Assembly (NCBI GenBank): GCA_041476545.1
Contig: JBGOTP010000371.1
Span: forward strand, 1 to 5,017
Source: JBGOTP01 sp041476545
GTDB taxonomy: Bacteria > Acidobacteriota > Vicinamibacteria > Vicinamibacterales > CAVVIG01
Direction of reading: 5' to 3'
Length of the DNA stretch: 5,017 nt
Shown: in pieces, positions 1-4,700 of the stretch
How positions within the stretch are numbered: position 1 is the stretch's first letter
Layout of the letters: each line of letters opens with the position of its first letter
Made by a program: the position numbers and the translations under genes
Notes under the pieces: generated by a model
The model's database searches: none
The model's input: only the letters and a program-made list of their open reading frames with translations
Told to the model about the DNA's origin: nothing

Positions 1-645
1 AGACGCGCAGCCGGCGCCGGTCTTCGAACGGCCGATTGATCCGACTCCGCTTGTACGGACTGAGGAAAGCAATCCCGCGACGCGCCATCTGGCGGCGCAG
101 GCGGTCGCTGTCGTAGCCGCGATCGCCGATCAAGCGGTGGGGCAAGCGCCGCCCGGGCGGCAGCCGCGCGGCGAGCGTCTGGTCGACAAGGCTCGTTTCG
201 GCCGGCGTGGCCGGCGCGAGGCATATTCCCAGAGGAAGACCCTGACGCTCCACCAGTACCATGCACTTTGTACCTTTCCCGCGCCGGGTAAGCCCCATAT
301 TGGAGCCCCCTTTTTCGCGGCGGCAAAGGTGCCATCGATGAACGCGGTCTCCCACTGCAACCGGCCCCGCTCGTCGAGCTTCGCGATGATAGCCCGCCAG
401 ATCCGAAGCCATGTCCCATCCTCGTCCCAGCGCTTCAAGCGGCGCCAACACGTCGATGGACTCGGATACTCCGCAGGCAGATCGCGCCACCGCGCGCCGG
501 TCTTCAGCACCCAGAGAATGCCGTCGACCACCGAGCGCTGGCTCGCCCAAGGGCGACCGCCGCGCACCGTGCGCGGCATCCGTGGGAGGAGCGGTTCGAT
601 CTCGGCCCATTGCGCGTCGGTCACTCTGACGCCGCGTCTGGCCAT
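1..645 (-). CDS. IS5-family transposase, full -1 frameshift product (partial at window edge)
   Basis: This DDE transposase catalyses cut-and-paste movement of the IS. The frame opened at ATG 645 carries the N-terminal DUF4096-like helix-turn-helix region (MARRGVRVTDAQW, EIEPLLP) and the first catalytic Asp in FIDGTF. At the AAAAAGGGGG run (306-315) the conserved sequence jumps to the -1 frame. It then reads GSNMGLTRRGKGTKCMVLVE, LPLGICLAPATPAETSLV and LIGDRGYDSDRLR, and stays open to base 1. The second catalytic Asp is in IGDRGYDSD. The catalytic Glu is expected beyond the window. The start is fixed by a GGAGGT Shine-Dalgarno 7 nt upstream; a longer reading from TTG 675 has no such site. The split frame is normal for IS427-group elements, so the enzyme is probably functional. 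A simple inactivating one-base deletion is the alternative. Confidence 0.82.
130..645 (-). CDS. IS transposase OrfA (unshifted product, 171 aa)
   Basis: This is the product made when ribosomes do not slip at 307-313. It contains the N-terminal DNA-binding region and catalytic Asp (FIDGTF, about residues 103-108). After the slippery run it continues in a frame with no family resemblance, rich in Arg and Pro, until a stop at 130. In IS5/IS427-type elements such short products are thought to bind terminal repeats or dampen transposition; that role is inferred from the family, not seen here. Confidence 0.6.
   Translation of the reverse strand: MARRGVRVTDAQWAEIEPLLPRMPRTVRGGRPWASQRSVVDGILWVLKTGARWRDLPAEYPSPSTCWRRLKRWDEDGTWLRIWRAIIAKLDERGRLQWETAFIDGTFAAAKKGAPIWGLPGAGKVQSAWYWWSVRVFLWEYASRRPRRPKRALSTRRSPRGCRPGGACPTA
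307..313 (-). promoter_or_regulatory. Programmed -1 ribosomal frameshift heptamer A_AAG_GGG
   Basis: On the minus strand the zero-frame codons are GCG AAA AAG GGG GCT, giving the X_XXY_YYZ heptamer A_AAG_GGG. Slipping back one base places the tRNAs on AAA and GGG and continues as GGC TCC AAT ATG (GSNM), which is exactly the frame that carries the conserved transposase C-terminal half. Both tandem codons re-pair well after slippage. No convincing stimulatory hairpin or pseudoknot was identified downstream. Confidence 0.75.
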
Positions 646-652
646 GAGTGCT

Positions 653-658
653 ACCTCC
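653..658 (-). promoter_or_regulatory. Shine-Dalgarno of the transposase
   Basis: GGAGGT on the minus strand, 7 nt before ATG 645. It decides the start in favour of the Met at 645 over the TTG at 675. Confidence 0.75.
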
Positions 659-710
659 GGCCAGTGTGGTACCAAATCCGCGATCGCAGTACAAGCGCAA
701 AGTCAGCCCC

Positions 711-1448
711 TCACGGGGTTATGAAACCGGTTCTAGGCATCTGTTCCAACCGGGTACGCGGGCGGAGTTCCCTGGTGCACCGCAGCGGAGAGTACGCTCC
801 AGTGCGAACCCACAGCCGCCAAGCCGAAGGACAATGCCCGGATTCTTCAGGTGTCGCACCATCCACCAATTCCTGCAGCCACGCATGGGAGACGGTCTCT
901 TCCTTCAAGATTGTTAACACTGCGCGGTAGTTCTGGAACCTCAGGTTGTTCTGCATCCGCCAGACCGCGACCATGTCCTCTAGGGCCGACATCCCTTGAG
1001 CTCCAGGGCAGGTAAGTCCGAGGAAACGCATCTGCGTACCTTGGTCGGTCTTGCATTTCTCAAACGCCAGAAACGGTGGGATCTTGGAGCGCTCACCAAG
1101 ATGCAGCGCCGTGAATACTTTCTCTAGGAGCCTGTTACCCCCAACAGCGGTCTCGTTGAGAGGGCGCCCGGGAGAACGGTTATCGCCGTAGTACATGAAC
1201 AGCCCATTCTCCCTGTCGATCGCGTCCGGCCATTCAGTTTCACCGAAGTTGGTCACTAGGACGCAGAAGGCGCATTCGGTGATGTCTGTGTCTCCACCTG
1301 CCTTGCTCTTCGGGCGAAATCCCGAAGTGTTATTGATGCCCTTCTTATCGACGAACCGGAAGAACCGATTGAAGACGTCGTCCGGGTTCTGCCAGTTGTT
1401 GGTGTTTCGATACGAGGCATCGACTCTCAGCGTCGCGGGGACGTCCAT
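711..1448 (-). pseudogene. AspBHI/MspJI-like modification-dependent restriction endonuclease, N-terminal part, truncated by IS
   Basis: The 245-residue reading frame resembles the N-terminal SRA-like domain of AspBHI-type enzymes (MspJI family), which recognise 5-methyl- or hydroxymethyl-cytosine and cut nearby. Family-like signatures are LRVDASY (7-13), the WPDAIDRENG stretch (73-82), FMYYGDNRSPGRPL (84-97), GGNRLL (103-108) and FQNYRAVLTIL (171-181). They are followed by an Ala-Trp-x-x-Trp segment (209-213) and a linker ending LEQMP (234-238). The frame then enters the IS and stops at TGA 711-713 after about seven IS-encoded residues, so the PD-(D/E)XK catalytic domain is absent. The remainder probably lies on the far side of the IS, outside the window. 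ATG 1448 is the best start: an in-frame TGA lies about 33 nt upstream. No good Shine-Dalgarno is visible. The gene is visibly less GC-rich than gltX, consistent with transfer. The family call rests on remembered motifs. Confidence 0.75.
733..736. other. Putative IS target site CTAG
   Basis: A palindromic CTAG lies exactly where IS-like terminal sequence meets the interrupted restriction gene; it spans codons 238-239 of that frame. IS5-family members often insert at CWAG or CTAG. The partner copy would be beyond base 1, so duplication is not demonstrated. Confidence 0.5.
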
Positions 1449-1626
1449 GCCGCGCAGTGTAGCCGGTTGCGGGACTCACCAAGACAAGTCTCGGAGGTCG
1501 CGCCCCCCAAGGGTTTCTTGAGGGTTCGCTTGGAAGACGATCGAAATGACACTCGAAAATGGAACTTCGGCCGATTCGGCGTGAAGACGCGTGGAATTGT
1601 TAAGGAAAAACGCGGAAATCAGGAAT
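1449..1626. other. Intergenic region between tRNA-Gln and the restriction gene
   Basis: This stretch has no coding signal I trust. On the minus strand it begins right after the tRNA CCA end with a T-rich segment (GTTTTTCCTT near 1601-1610), but no preceding stem, so a terminator is not supported. A weak TACACT -10-like hexamer sits about 11 nt before ATG 1448 without a well-spaced -35. If the restriction gene belongs to an island integrated at the tRNA, one attachment junction would fall at or near 1626, but no second copy of the tRNA 3' end is in the window. Confidence 0.4.
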
Positions 1627-1700
1627 TGGCTGGGAGGCAGGGATTCGAACCCCGATAACATGCTCCAGAGGCATGCGTCCTACCGTTGGACGACCTCCCA
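1627..1700 (-). tRNA. tRNA-Gln (anticodon CUG)
   Basis: A complete tRNA is readable on the minus strand. The acceptor stem TGGGAGG (1700-1694) pairs with CCTCCCA (1637-1631). The D arm is GTCCAACGGTAGGAC, typical of tRNA-Gln. The anticodon stem CATGC/GCATG encloses the loop CTCTGGA, with U33 followed by anticodon CTG. The T arm contains GGTTCGAATCC. The discriminator is G and CCA is encoded (1629-1627). The U1-A72 pair and G73 also fit glutamine identity. It decodes CAG. Length is 71 nt plus CCA. It follows the KGG gene by 95 bp and has its own promoter. Confidence 0.95.
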
Positions 1701-1721
1701 GTACCAGCCGGCGCGGCGGAG

Positions 1722-1734
1722 CGGGGAAACCCCG
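1722..1734 (-). repeat. Perfect inverted repeat just downstream of the tRNA promoter -10
   Basis: CGGGG (1722-1726), AAA, CCCCG (1730-1734) forms a perfect 5-bp dyad spanning the predicted transcription start and discriminator. Depending on the exact start it could fold at the extreme 5' end of the precursor tRNA leader, or simply reflect the GC-rich discriminator. Confidence 0.45.
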
Positions 1735-1765
1735 ATTATATCCGGTCCAAACAGGAACCGGTCAA
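1735..1765 (-). promoter_or_regulatory. Promoter of tRNA-Gln
   Basis: On the minus strand TTGACC (1765-1760) is followed 19 bp later by a perfect TATAAT (1740-1735). Transcription would begin near 1728, about 28 nt before the mature tRNA 5' end. The spacer is 2 bp longer than the sigma-70 optimum. It contains an imperfect dyad with arms CCGGT (1742-1746) and ACCGG (1757-1761). Immediately after the -10 comes CGGGG, a GC-rich discriminator as found in stable-RNA promoters under stringent (ppGpp) control; that regulatory reading is inference. Confidence 0.65.
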
Positions 1766-1795
1766 GCCCCCGCTTCGGCTGGCACTGGGAAGACG

Positions 1796-2089
1796 TCAGT
1801 GAGCGAAGTCGTGATGTGTCTGCTCGTTCCGCCGATCGTCCATTGCGTCCTCGATGACGTTCAGCCGGATATCAACCCCGGCACTCGACAAGGAGTTCGA
1901 ACGAGCACCCGCCAGTTCGTGTTTGCGACGATGGCTTGCGATGCCGCCCTTGCGTCCCGCCTCGCGAGCCTCCTCGGTCGTCCATTCGTGCGCGCTTCCC
2001 TTTTCGTGGGCAGCCTTGCCACCTTTACTGGCGATCTCTTTCTGTCTGCCCCGGTCCATCGACGCGAATCCGCGATCTTCTGTTGCCAC
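1796..2089 (-). CDS. KGG-motif (YciG-like) stress-associated small protein, 97 aa
   Basis: This small hydrophilic protein has two copies of the KGG motif: KEIASKGGKAAHEKG (17-31) and EAREAGRKGGIASHR (40-54). They are preceded by the family's usual start region ATEDRGFASMD. KGG proteins (PF10685, E. coli YciG-like) are induced by stress in enterobacteria; the molecular function is poorly known and nucleic-acid contact is only a guess. The start is GTG 2089, because AAGGAGG sits 5 nt upstream and homologs begin at this point. Extending to 2179 would add 30 residues with no family match. The last 40 or so residues (from HELAGARSN) show no KGG motif and look lineage-specific. It lies between gltX (152 bp upstream) and tRNA-Gln on the same strand. 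No signal peptide or membrane segment is seen. Confidence 0.85.
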   Translation of the reverse strand: MATEDRGFASMDRGRQKEIASKGGKAAHEKGSAHEWTTEEAREAGRKGGIASHRRKHELAGARSNSLSSAGVDIRLNVIEDAMDDRRNEQTHHDFAH

Positions 2090-2094
2090 GATGC

Positions 2095-2101
2095 CCTCCT
2101 T
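2095..2101 (-). promoter_or_regulatory. Strong Shine-Dalgarno of the KGG gene
   Basis: AAGGAGG on the minus strand, 5 nt before GTG 2089. It is near-perfectly complementary to the 16S anti-SD and decides the non-ATG start. Confidence 0.85.
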
Positions 2102-2102
2102 G

Positions 2103-2124
2103 CGAGTATCCACGTTCGTACTCG
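2103..2124 (-). repeat. Inverted repeat in the KGG gene leader
   Basis: CGAGTA (2103-2108) and TACTCG (2119-2124) are perfect 6-bp arms around a 10-base loop, ending one base before the Shine-Dalgarno. It may be an mRNA hairpin or an operator. A short dyad like this can also arise by chance. Confidence 0.35.
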
Positions 2125-2241
2125 TGCACAGGACTGCAACGGACGTACCGATGAGCAGATCTCTAAACGCTGTCAGCAAAGCACTTAGAAAACGGGGCCG
2201 GCTCTAGACAGTTCGAAATCCATCCACGCCGGGAAAAAACT

Positions 2242-3702
2242 TCACTGCGTGCTCAGGCGAATCGCTGCCACAAGCCGCTGATGAGCCCGGTCCCGCCCGA
2301 GCAGGGCAGCAACCTCGAAAAGACCCGGACTGACCGTCTTACCGGTCAGGGCGACCCGCACGGCCTGAATGAGCGCCACGGCCTTCACGCCGCGGGCGTC
2401 CGCAACAGCCCGGACCGCCGCCTCAATCGACAGCGTATCAAACGGCGCGATCGCCGCAAGCGCCGCGTCCACTGCCGCAAGATGGCCAGCCACACCGTCG
2501 GGCAGCAGGTGCTTGTCGACCGCGGTCTGATCGTAGTCAAGCAGGTCAGTGAAGAAGAATCGTCCGATCGCGGCGAATTCGTCGAGCCGTTTCGCCCGCG
2601 GCTTCAACTGCTCGAGTACCGCCAGGAACCACTCGCGTCTTTCACCGAGGAAGGCCGCGTCCCAAACGCCCGCCTGCTCGAAGGAAGGCCGAAGGCGGGC
2701 AGCCAGATCCGGAGGCGCGAGGCGGGCTATGTGCTGCTGGTTGAACCAGTCGAGTTTGTCGGTATTGAATACGGCGTCCCCACCGCTGATACCCCGGAGG
2801 TCGAACGCGGCCGCCAGATCGTCGCGCGTGAAGAGCTCGCGATCGCCGCTCCCCGGCGACCAGCCGAGCAGCGCCAGAAAATTCACCATCGCCTCGGGCA
2901 GATAGCCGCGCACGGCATATTCGGTGACGGACGTCGCCCCGTGACGCTTGCTCAGACGCTTCTTGTCGGCGCCGAGAATCAGCGGCACGTGCGCGTACTG
3001 CGGCACGGGGACACCAAGCGCCTGATGGAGGACGATCTGCTTGGGCGTGTTCGAGATGTGGTCGTCGCCGCGAATCACGTGCGTGATCTTCATCTCCACA
3101 TCGTCTGAGACCACCGACAGCTGATACGTCGGGTCGCCGCCGGATCGCACGATGATGAAATCTTCGATCTCCGACCCGTTGAACGCGATCGGTCCGTGCA
3201 CGATGTCGTCGAACGTGACGACGCCAGGGGGAACGCGGACGCGAATCGCACGCGGACGCCCCGCCCGCTCCCGCGCCGCGATCTTATCGGGCGTCAGTGA
3301 ACAGCACGTGCGGTCGTACTTCCAGCCACCGCCTGCGCGCTCCACGGCTTCCCTCCTGGCCTGGAGTTCTTCCGGTGTGCAGTAGCAGTAGTACGCCGCC
3401 CCACAGGCGACCAGCTGCTCCGCCATCGCACGATGCCGATCGAACCGCTGCGACTGGAAGTACGGACCGTAGAGTCCCCCAATCGCCGGCCCCTCATCCC
3501 AATCCAGCCCCAGCCACCGCAGGCCGTCGAGAATACCCTCGACCATCTCCGCTGCTGATCGCCCGGCGTCCGTATCTTCGATGCGCAGGACAAACACACC
3601 GCCGTGACGGCGCGCGAAGAGCCAGTTGAAGAGTGCTGTACGGGCACCACCGACGTGGAGGTATCCGGTTGGAGACGGAGCAAAACGCACACGAGGGATC
3701 AT
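2242..3702 (-). CDS. gltX: Glutamyl-tRNA synthetase (GluRS)
   Basis: This cytoplasmic class I synthetase charges tRNA-Glu with glutamate using ATP; non-discriminating forms also charge tRNA-Gln. At 486 residues it has normal full length. The N-terminus RVRFAPSPTGYLHVGG carries the HIGH-type motif as HVGG (16-19). IEDTDAGRS (41-49) is the usual ATP-site region. CYC at 106-108 with CC at 133-134 occupies the zinc-site region of other GluRS. RGDDHISNTPKQ (211-222) precedes the KMSKS-type motif KRLSKR (248-253). The C-terminal anticodon-binding region ends with ALTGKTVSPGLFEVAALLG (451-469). ATG 3702 matches the family start, although no Shine-Dalgarno is visible (the upstream bases are ATCCTCCCCAC). 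Expression may depend on read-through from the gene ending at 3740, 37 nt away, or on a leaderless transcript. No terminator stem is clear after the stop, only a T6 run at about 2234-2239. Confidence 0.97.
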   Translation of the reverse strand: MIPRVRFAPSPTGYLHVGGARTALFNWLFARRHGGVFVLRIEDTDAGRSAAEMVEGILDGLRWLGLDWDEGPAIGGLYGPYFQSQRFDRHRAMAEQLVACGAAYYCYCTPEELQARREAVERAGGGWKYDRTCCSLTPDKIAARERAGRPRAIRVRVPPGVVTFDDIVHGPIAFNGSEIEDFIIVRSGGDPTYQLSVVSDDVEMKITHVIRGDDHISNTPKQIVLHQALGVPVPQYAHVPLILGADKKRLSKRHGATSVTEYAVRGYLPEAMVNFLALLGWSPGSGDRELFTRDDLAAAFDLRGISGGDAVFNTDKLDWFNQQHIARLAPPDLAARLRPSFEQAGVWDAAFLGERREWFLAVLEQLKPRAKRLDEFAAIGRFFFTDLLDYDQTAVDKHLLPDGVAGHLAAVDAALAAIAPFDTLSIEAAVRAVADARGVKAVALIQAVRVALTGKTVSPGLFEVAALLGRDRAHQRLVAAIRLSTQ

Positions 3703-3739
3703 GTGGGGAGGATAGTTGATTGACGGGTTGCCAAACGCG

Positions 3740-3991
3740 CTATCGGCGTCGATACGCGCCGTTCGAGTCCCGGGTCAGCAGCCCTTCCTCGACGAGTCGC
3801 GTGAGCGTGCGTTCGGATTCCTGCAGCGTCACCGTGAAGGCCCGAGCGACCTGCGGGATCGTCAGCCCAAGTCCCGGCATCTCCAGGTATTCGGCGCGTA
3901 CGAGGTGAAGGGTGTCCAGCACGGATTCGGCCGGCGGCGTCTTGCCGCCAACAGTCGAATCGGGCTGAGTGGCGGATTCGGGTCGGTTCAC
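3740..3991 (-). CDS. Small winged-helix-like protein, 83 aa
   Basis: This is a small predicted DNA-binding protein of unknown target. Residues 1-22 are polar and probably disordered. Residues 24-83 (VLDTLHLVRAEYLEMPGLGL, then TIPQVARAF, then SERTLTRLVEEGLLTRDSN) read as helix, helix-turn-helix and a beta wing ending GAYRRR, the layout of a winged-helix domain. The LTIPQVARAF segment before a recognition-type helix resembles small hypothetical winged-helix proteins I recall from acidobacterial-type genomes. GTG 3991 is chosen because GAGAGGAG lies 5 nt upstream. The in-frame Met at 4066 would overlap the upstream gene by more than 50 nt. It follows the nuclease-like gene by 22 nt and precedes gltX by 37 nt, so co-transcription is likely. 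No ligand-binding or dimerisation domain is present. Confidence 0.72.
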   Translation of the reverse strand: MNRPESATQPDSTVGGKTPPAESVLDTLHLVRAEYLEMPGLGLTIPQVARAFTVTLQESERTLTRLVEEGLLTRDSNGAYRRR

Positions 3992-3996
3992 AACAG

Positions 3997-4004
3997 CTCC
4001 TCTC
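3997..4004 (-). promoter_or_regulatory. Shine-Dalgarno of the winged-helix gene
   Basis: GAGAGGAG on the minus strand ends 5 nt before GTG 3991, in the 22-nt gap after the preceding stop. It sets the start at 3991. Confidence 0.7.
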
Positions 4005-4013
4005 GCGGTTCTC

Positions 4014-4691
4014 TCAAGGTTCGCGGTCAACACGCTCGAGAAGAATCCCTGTCCATCCCGAGACATCGGTTCCCTGATAGCGGACGCAATTGATGTCCGG
4101 ACCGGTCATTTGTCGGACTGCGCTCCCGAGCAACGGCGAAAACCGGGGCGCAACAAGAAACAGCCGCGGTTGAGCAGAAAAATTGACCACCGAGCCCTGA
4201 TACATCCGCCGCACGTTGGCAATGTTCCGCCGAACCCATTCCAGCTGACCGACGCCGCGCAGCAGCAACCCGTCGACGCAGGAGGTCTCCACGTCGACAA
4301 TCACGAGCTGATTGGATCGGTCCACGGCCAGCAGGTCGATTTCACCGAACGGACTGCACGGAACGGCGGAATCGATCACCCGCAGACCGTCCTCGAGTGC
4401 GCCGGAAAATTCTTTCAGGAACGCCACGAGCTGGTCCCTGCCGATCGCCTCGGAAAGCCGCAGCGGGACCGTGCCGGACCGGGTGCCCGACTGGGAAGGA
4501 CGGCGTTCGGGCACCGGCGCATCCTTCTGCTGGGCCGTCTGCGGGTCATCCGTGCTGCGCCGCACAAAGAGGTGGGAAATATCTTCCAGGCCTCGCCCGA
4601 GCGGCCTCGTCACACGAGTGTTCGACACATTCGCCGAAGCCTCGGCCCAGTTCGACTGATTCGCGATCTTTGGTTCCAAATCGGACGACAT
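4014..4691 (-). CDS. Conserved hypothetical protein with PD-(D/E)XK-nuclease-like core, 225 aa
   Basis: The function is unknown. The first 75 or so residues are polar and low in predicted structure. From about residue 80 a compact domain begins (LSEAIGRDQLVAFLKEFSGA). It includes GEIDLLAVD (116-124) followed by LVIVDVET (129-136), which resembles the beta-hairpin of PD-(D/E)XK nucleases, where EIDL-x-AVD precedes a strand ending in E-x-K. Here the expected (D/E)-x-K reads D133-V-E135, so the Lys is absent. Later conserved-looking segments are GLLLRGVGQLEWVRRN, MYQGS and RLFLVAPRFSPLL. ATG 4691 is preferred because GGTGGT lies 4 nt upstream; GTG codons at 4700 and 4697 are alternatives. It begins 9 nt after the CBM48 gene and is followed 22 nt later by the winged-helix gene, implying an operon. 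The fold assignment is inference. Confidence 0.68.
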   Translation of the reverse strand: MSSDLEPKIANQSNWAEASANVSNTRVTRPLGRGLEDISHLFVRRSTDDPQTAQQKDAPVPERRPSQSGTRSGTVPLRLSEAIGRDQLVAFLKEFSGALEDGLRVIDSAVPCSPFGEIDLLAVDRSNQLVIVDVETSCVDGLLLRGVGQLEWVRRNIANVRRMYQGSVVNFSAQPRLFLVAPRFSPLLGSAVRQMTGPDINCVRYQGTDVSGWTGILLERVDREP

Positions 4692-4700
4692 GGGCACCAC

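Larger units (their letters stand above)
1..732 (-). mobile_element. IS5-family (IS427-group-like) insertion sequence, partial
   Basis: This is an insertion sequence with a two-frame DDE transposase on the minus strand, of which only the promoter-proximal end lies in the window. The outer end is placed at about 732. There the restriction-gene reading frame to the right stops making family sense, and a sequence typical of IS427-group termini begins (minus strand GAACCGGTTTCATAACCCC). A CTAG tetranucleotide at 733-736 abuts this end; IS5-family elements commonly target and duplicate short sites such as CTAG or TNA. The far end and second target copy lie outside the window, so neither the inverted repeats nor the duplication can be verified. 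Just inside the end is a small hairpin, CCCC-TCAC-GGGG, at 707-718. The exact boundary is uncertain by a few bases. Confidence 0.85.

Noticed and set aside
707..718. CCCC-TCAC-GGGG hairpin as a terminator
   Set aside because: It has only a 4-bp stem and no T-tract. It is better read as part of the IS terminal region.
137..724. Plus-strand open frame of 195 codons
   Set aside because: It is antisense to the transposase, has low-complexity Arg/Ser/Pro content and crosses the IS end.
2090..2179. N-terminal extension of the KGG protein to 127 residues
   Set aside because: The added 30 residues have no family match and no Shine-Dalgarno at their start, whereas GTG 2089 has AAGGAGG at ideal distance.
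1673..2188. Plus-strand open frame of 171 codons
   Set aside because: It overlaps tRNA-Gln and the KGG gene in antisense, and no family features are seen.
2228..2241. Rho-independent terminator after gltX
   Set aside because: There is a T6 run on the minus strand, but no stable GC stem immediately before it.
2281..3108. Long plus-strand open frame of 275 codons
   Set aside because: It lies fully antisense to gltX, whose motifs are unmistakable. The translation is Arg-rich with no recognisable domain, as expected for a GC-rich shadow frame.
3992..4066. Longer start for the winged-helix protein at 4066
   Set aside because: It would overlap the upstream gene by more than 50 nt; the strong SD and GTG at 3991 lie just after the upstream stop.
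3716..4093. Plus-strand gene behind GGGGAGGA near 3704-3711
   Set aside because: The purine run looks like a Shine-Dalgarno, but the frame that follows is antisense to the winged-helix gene and has no recognisable protein features.
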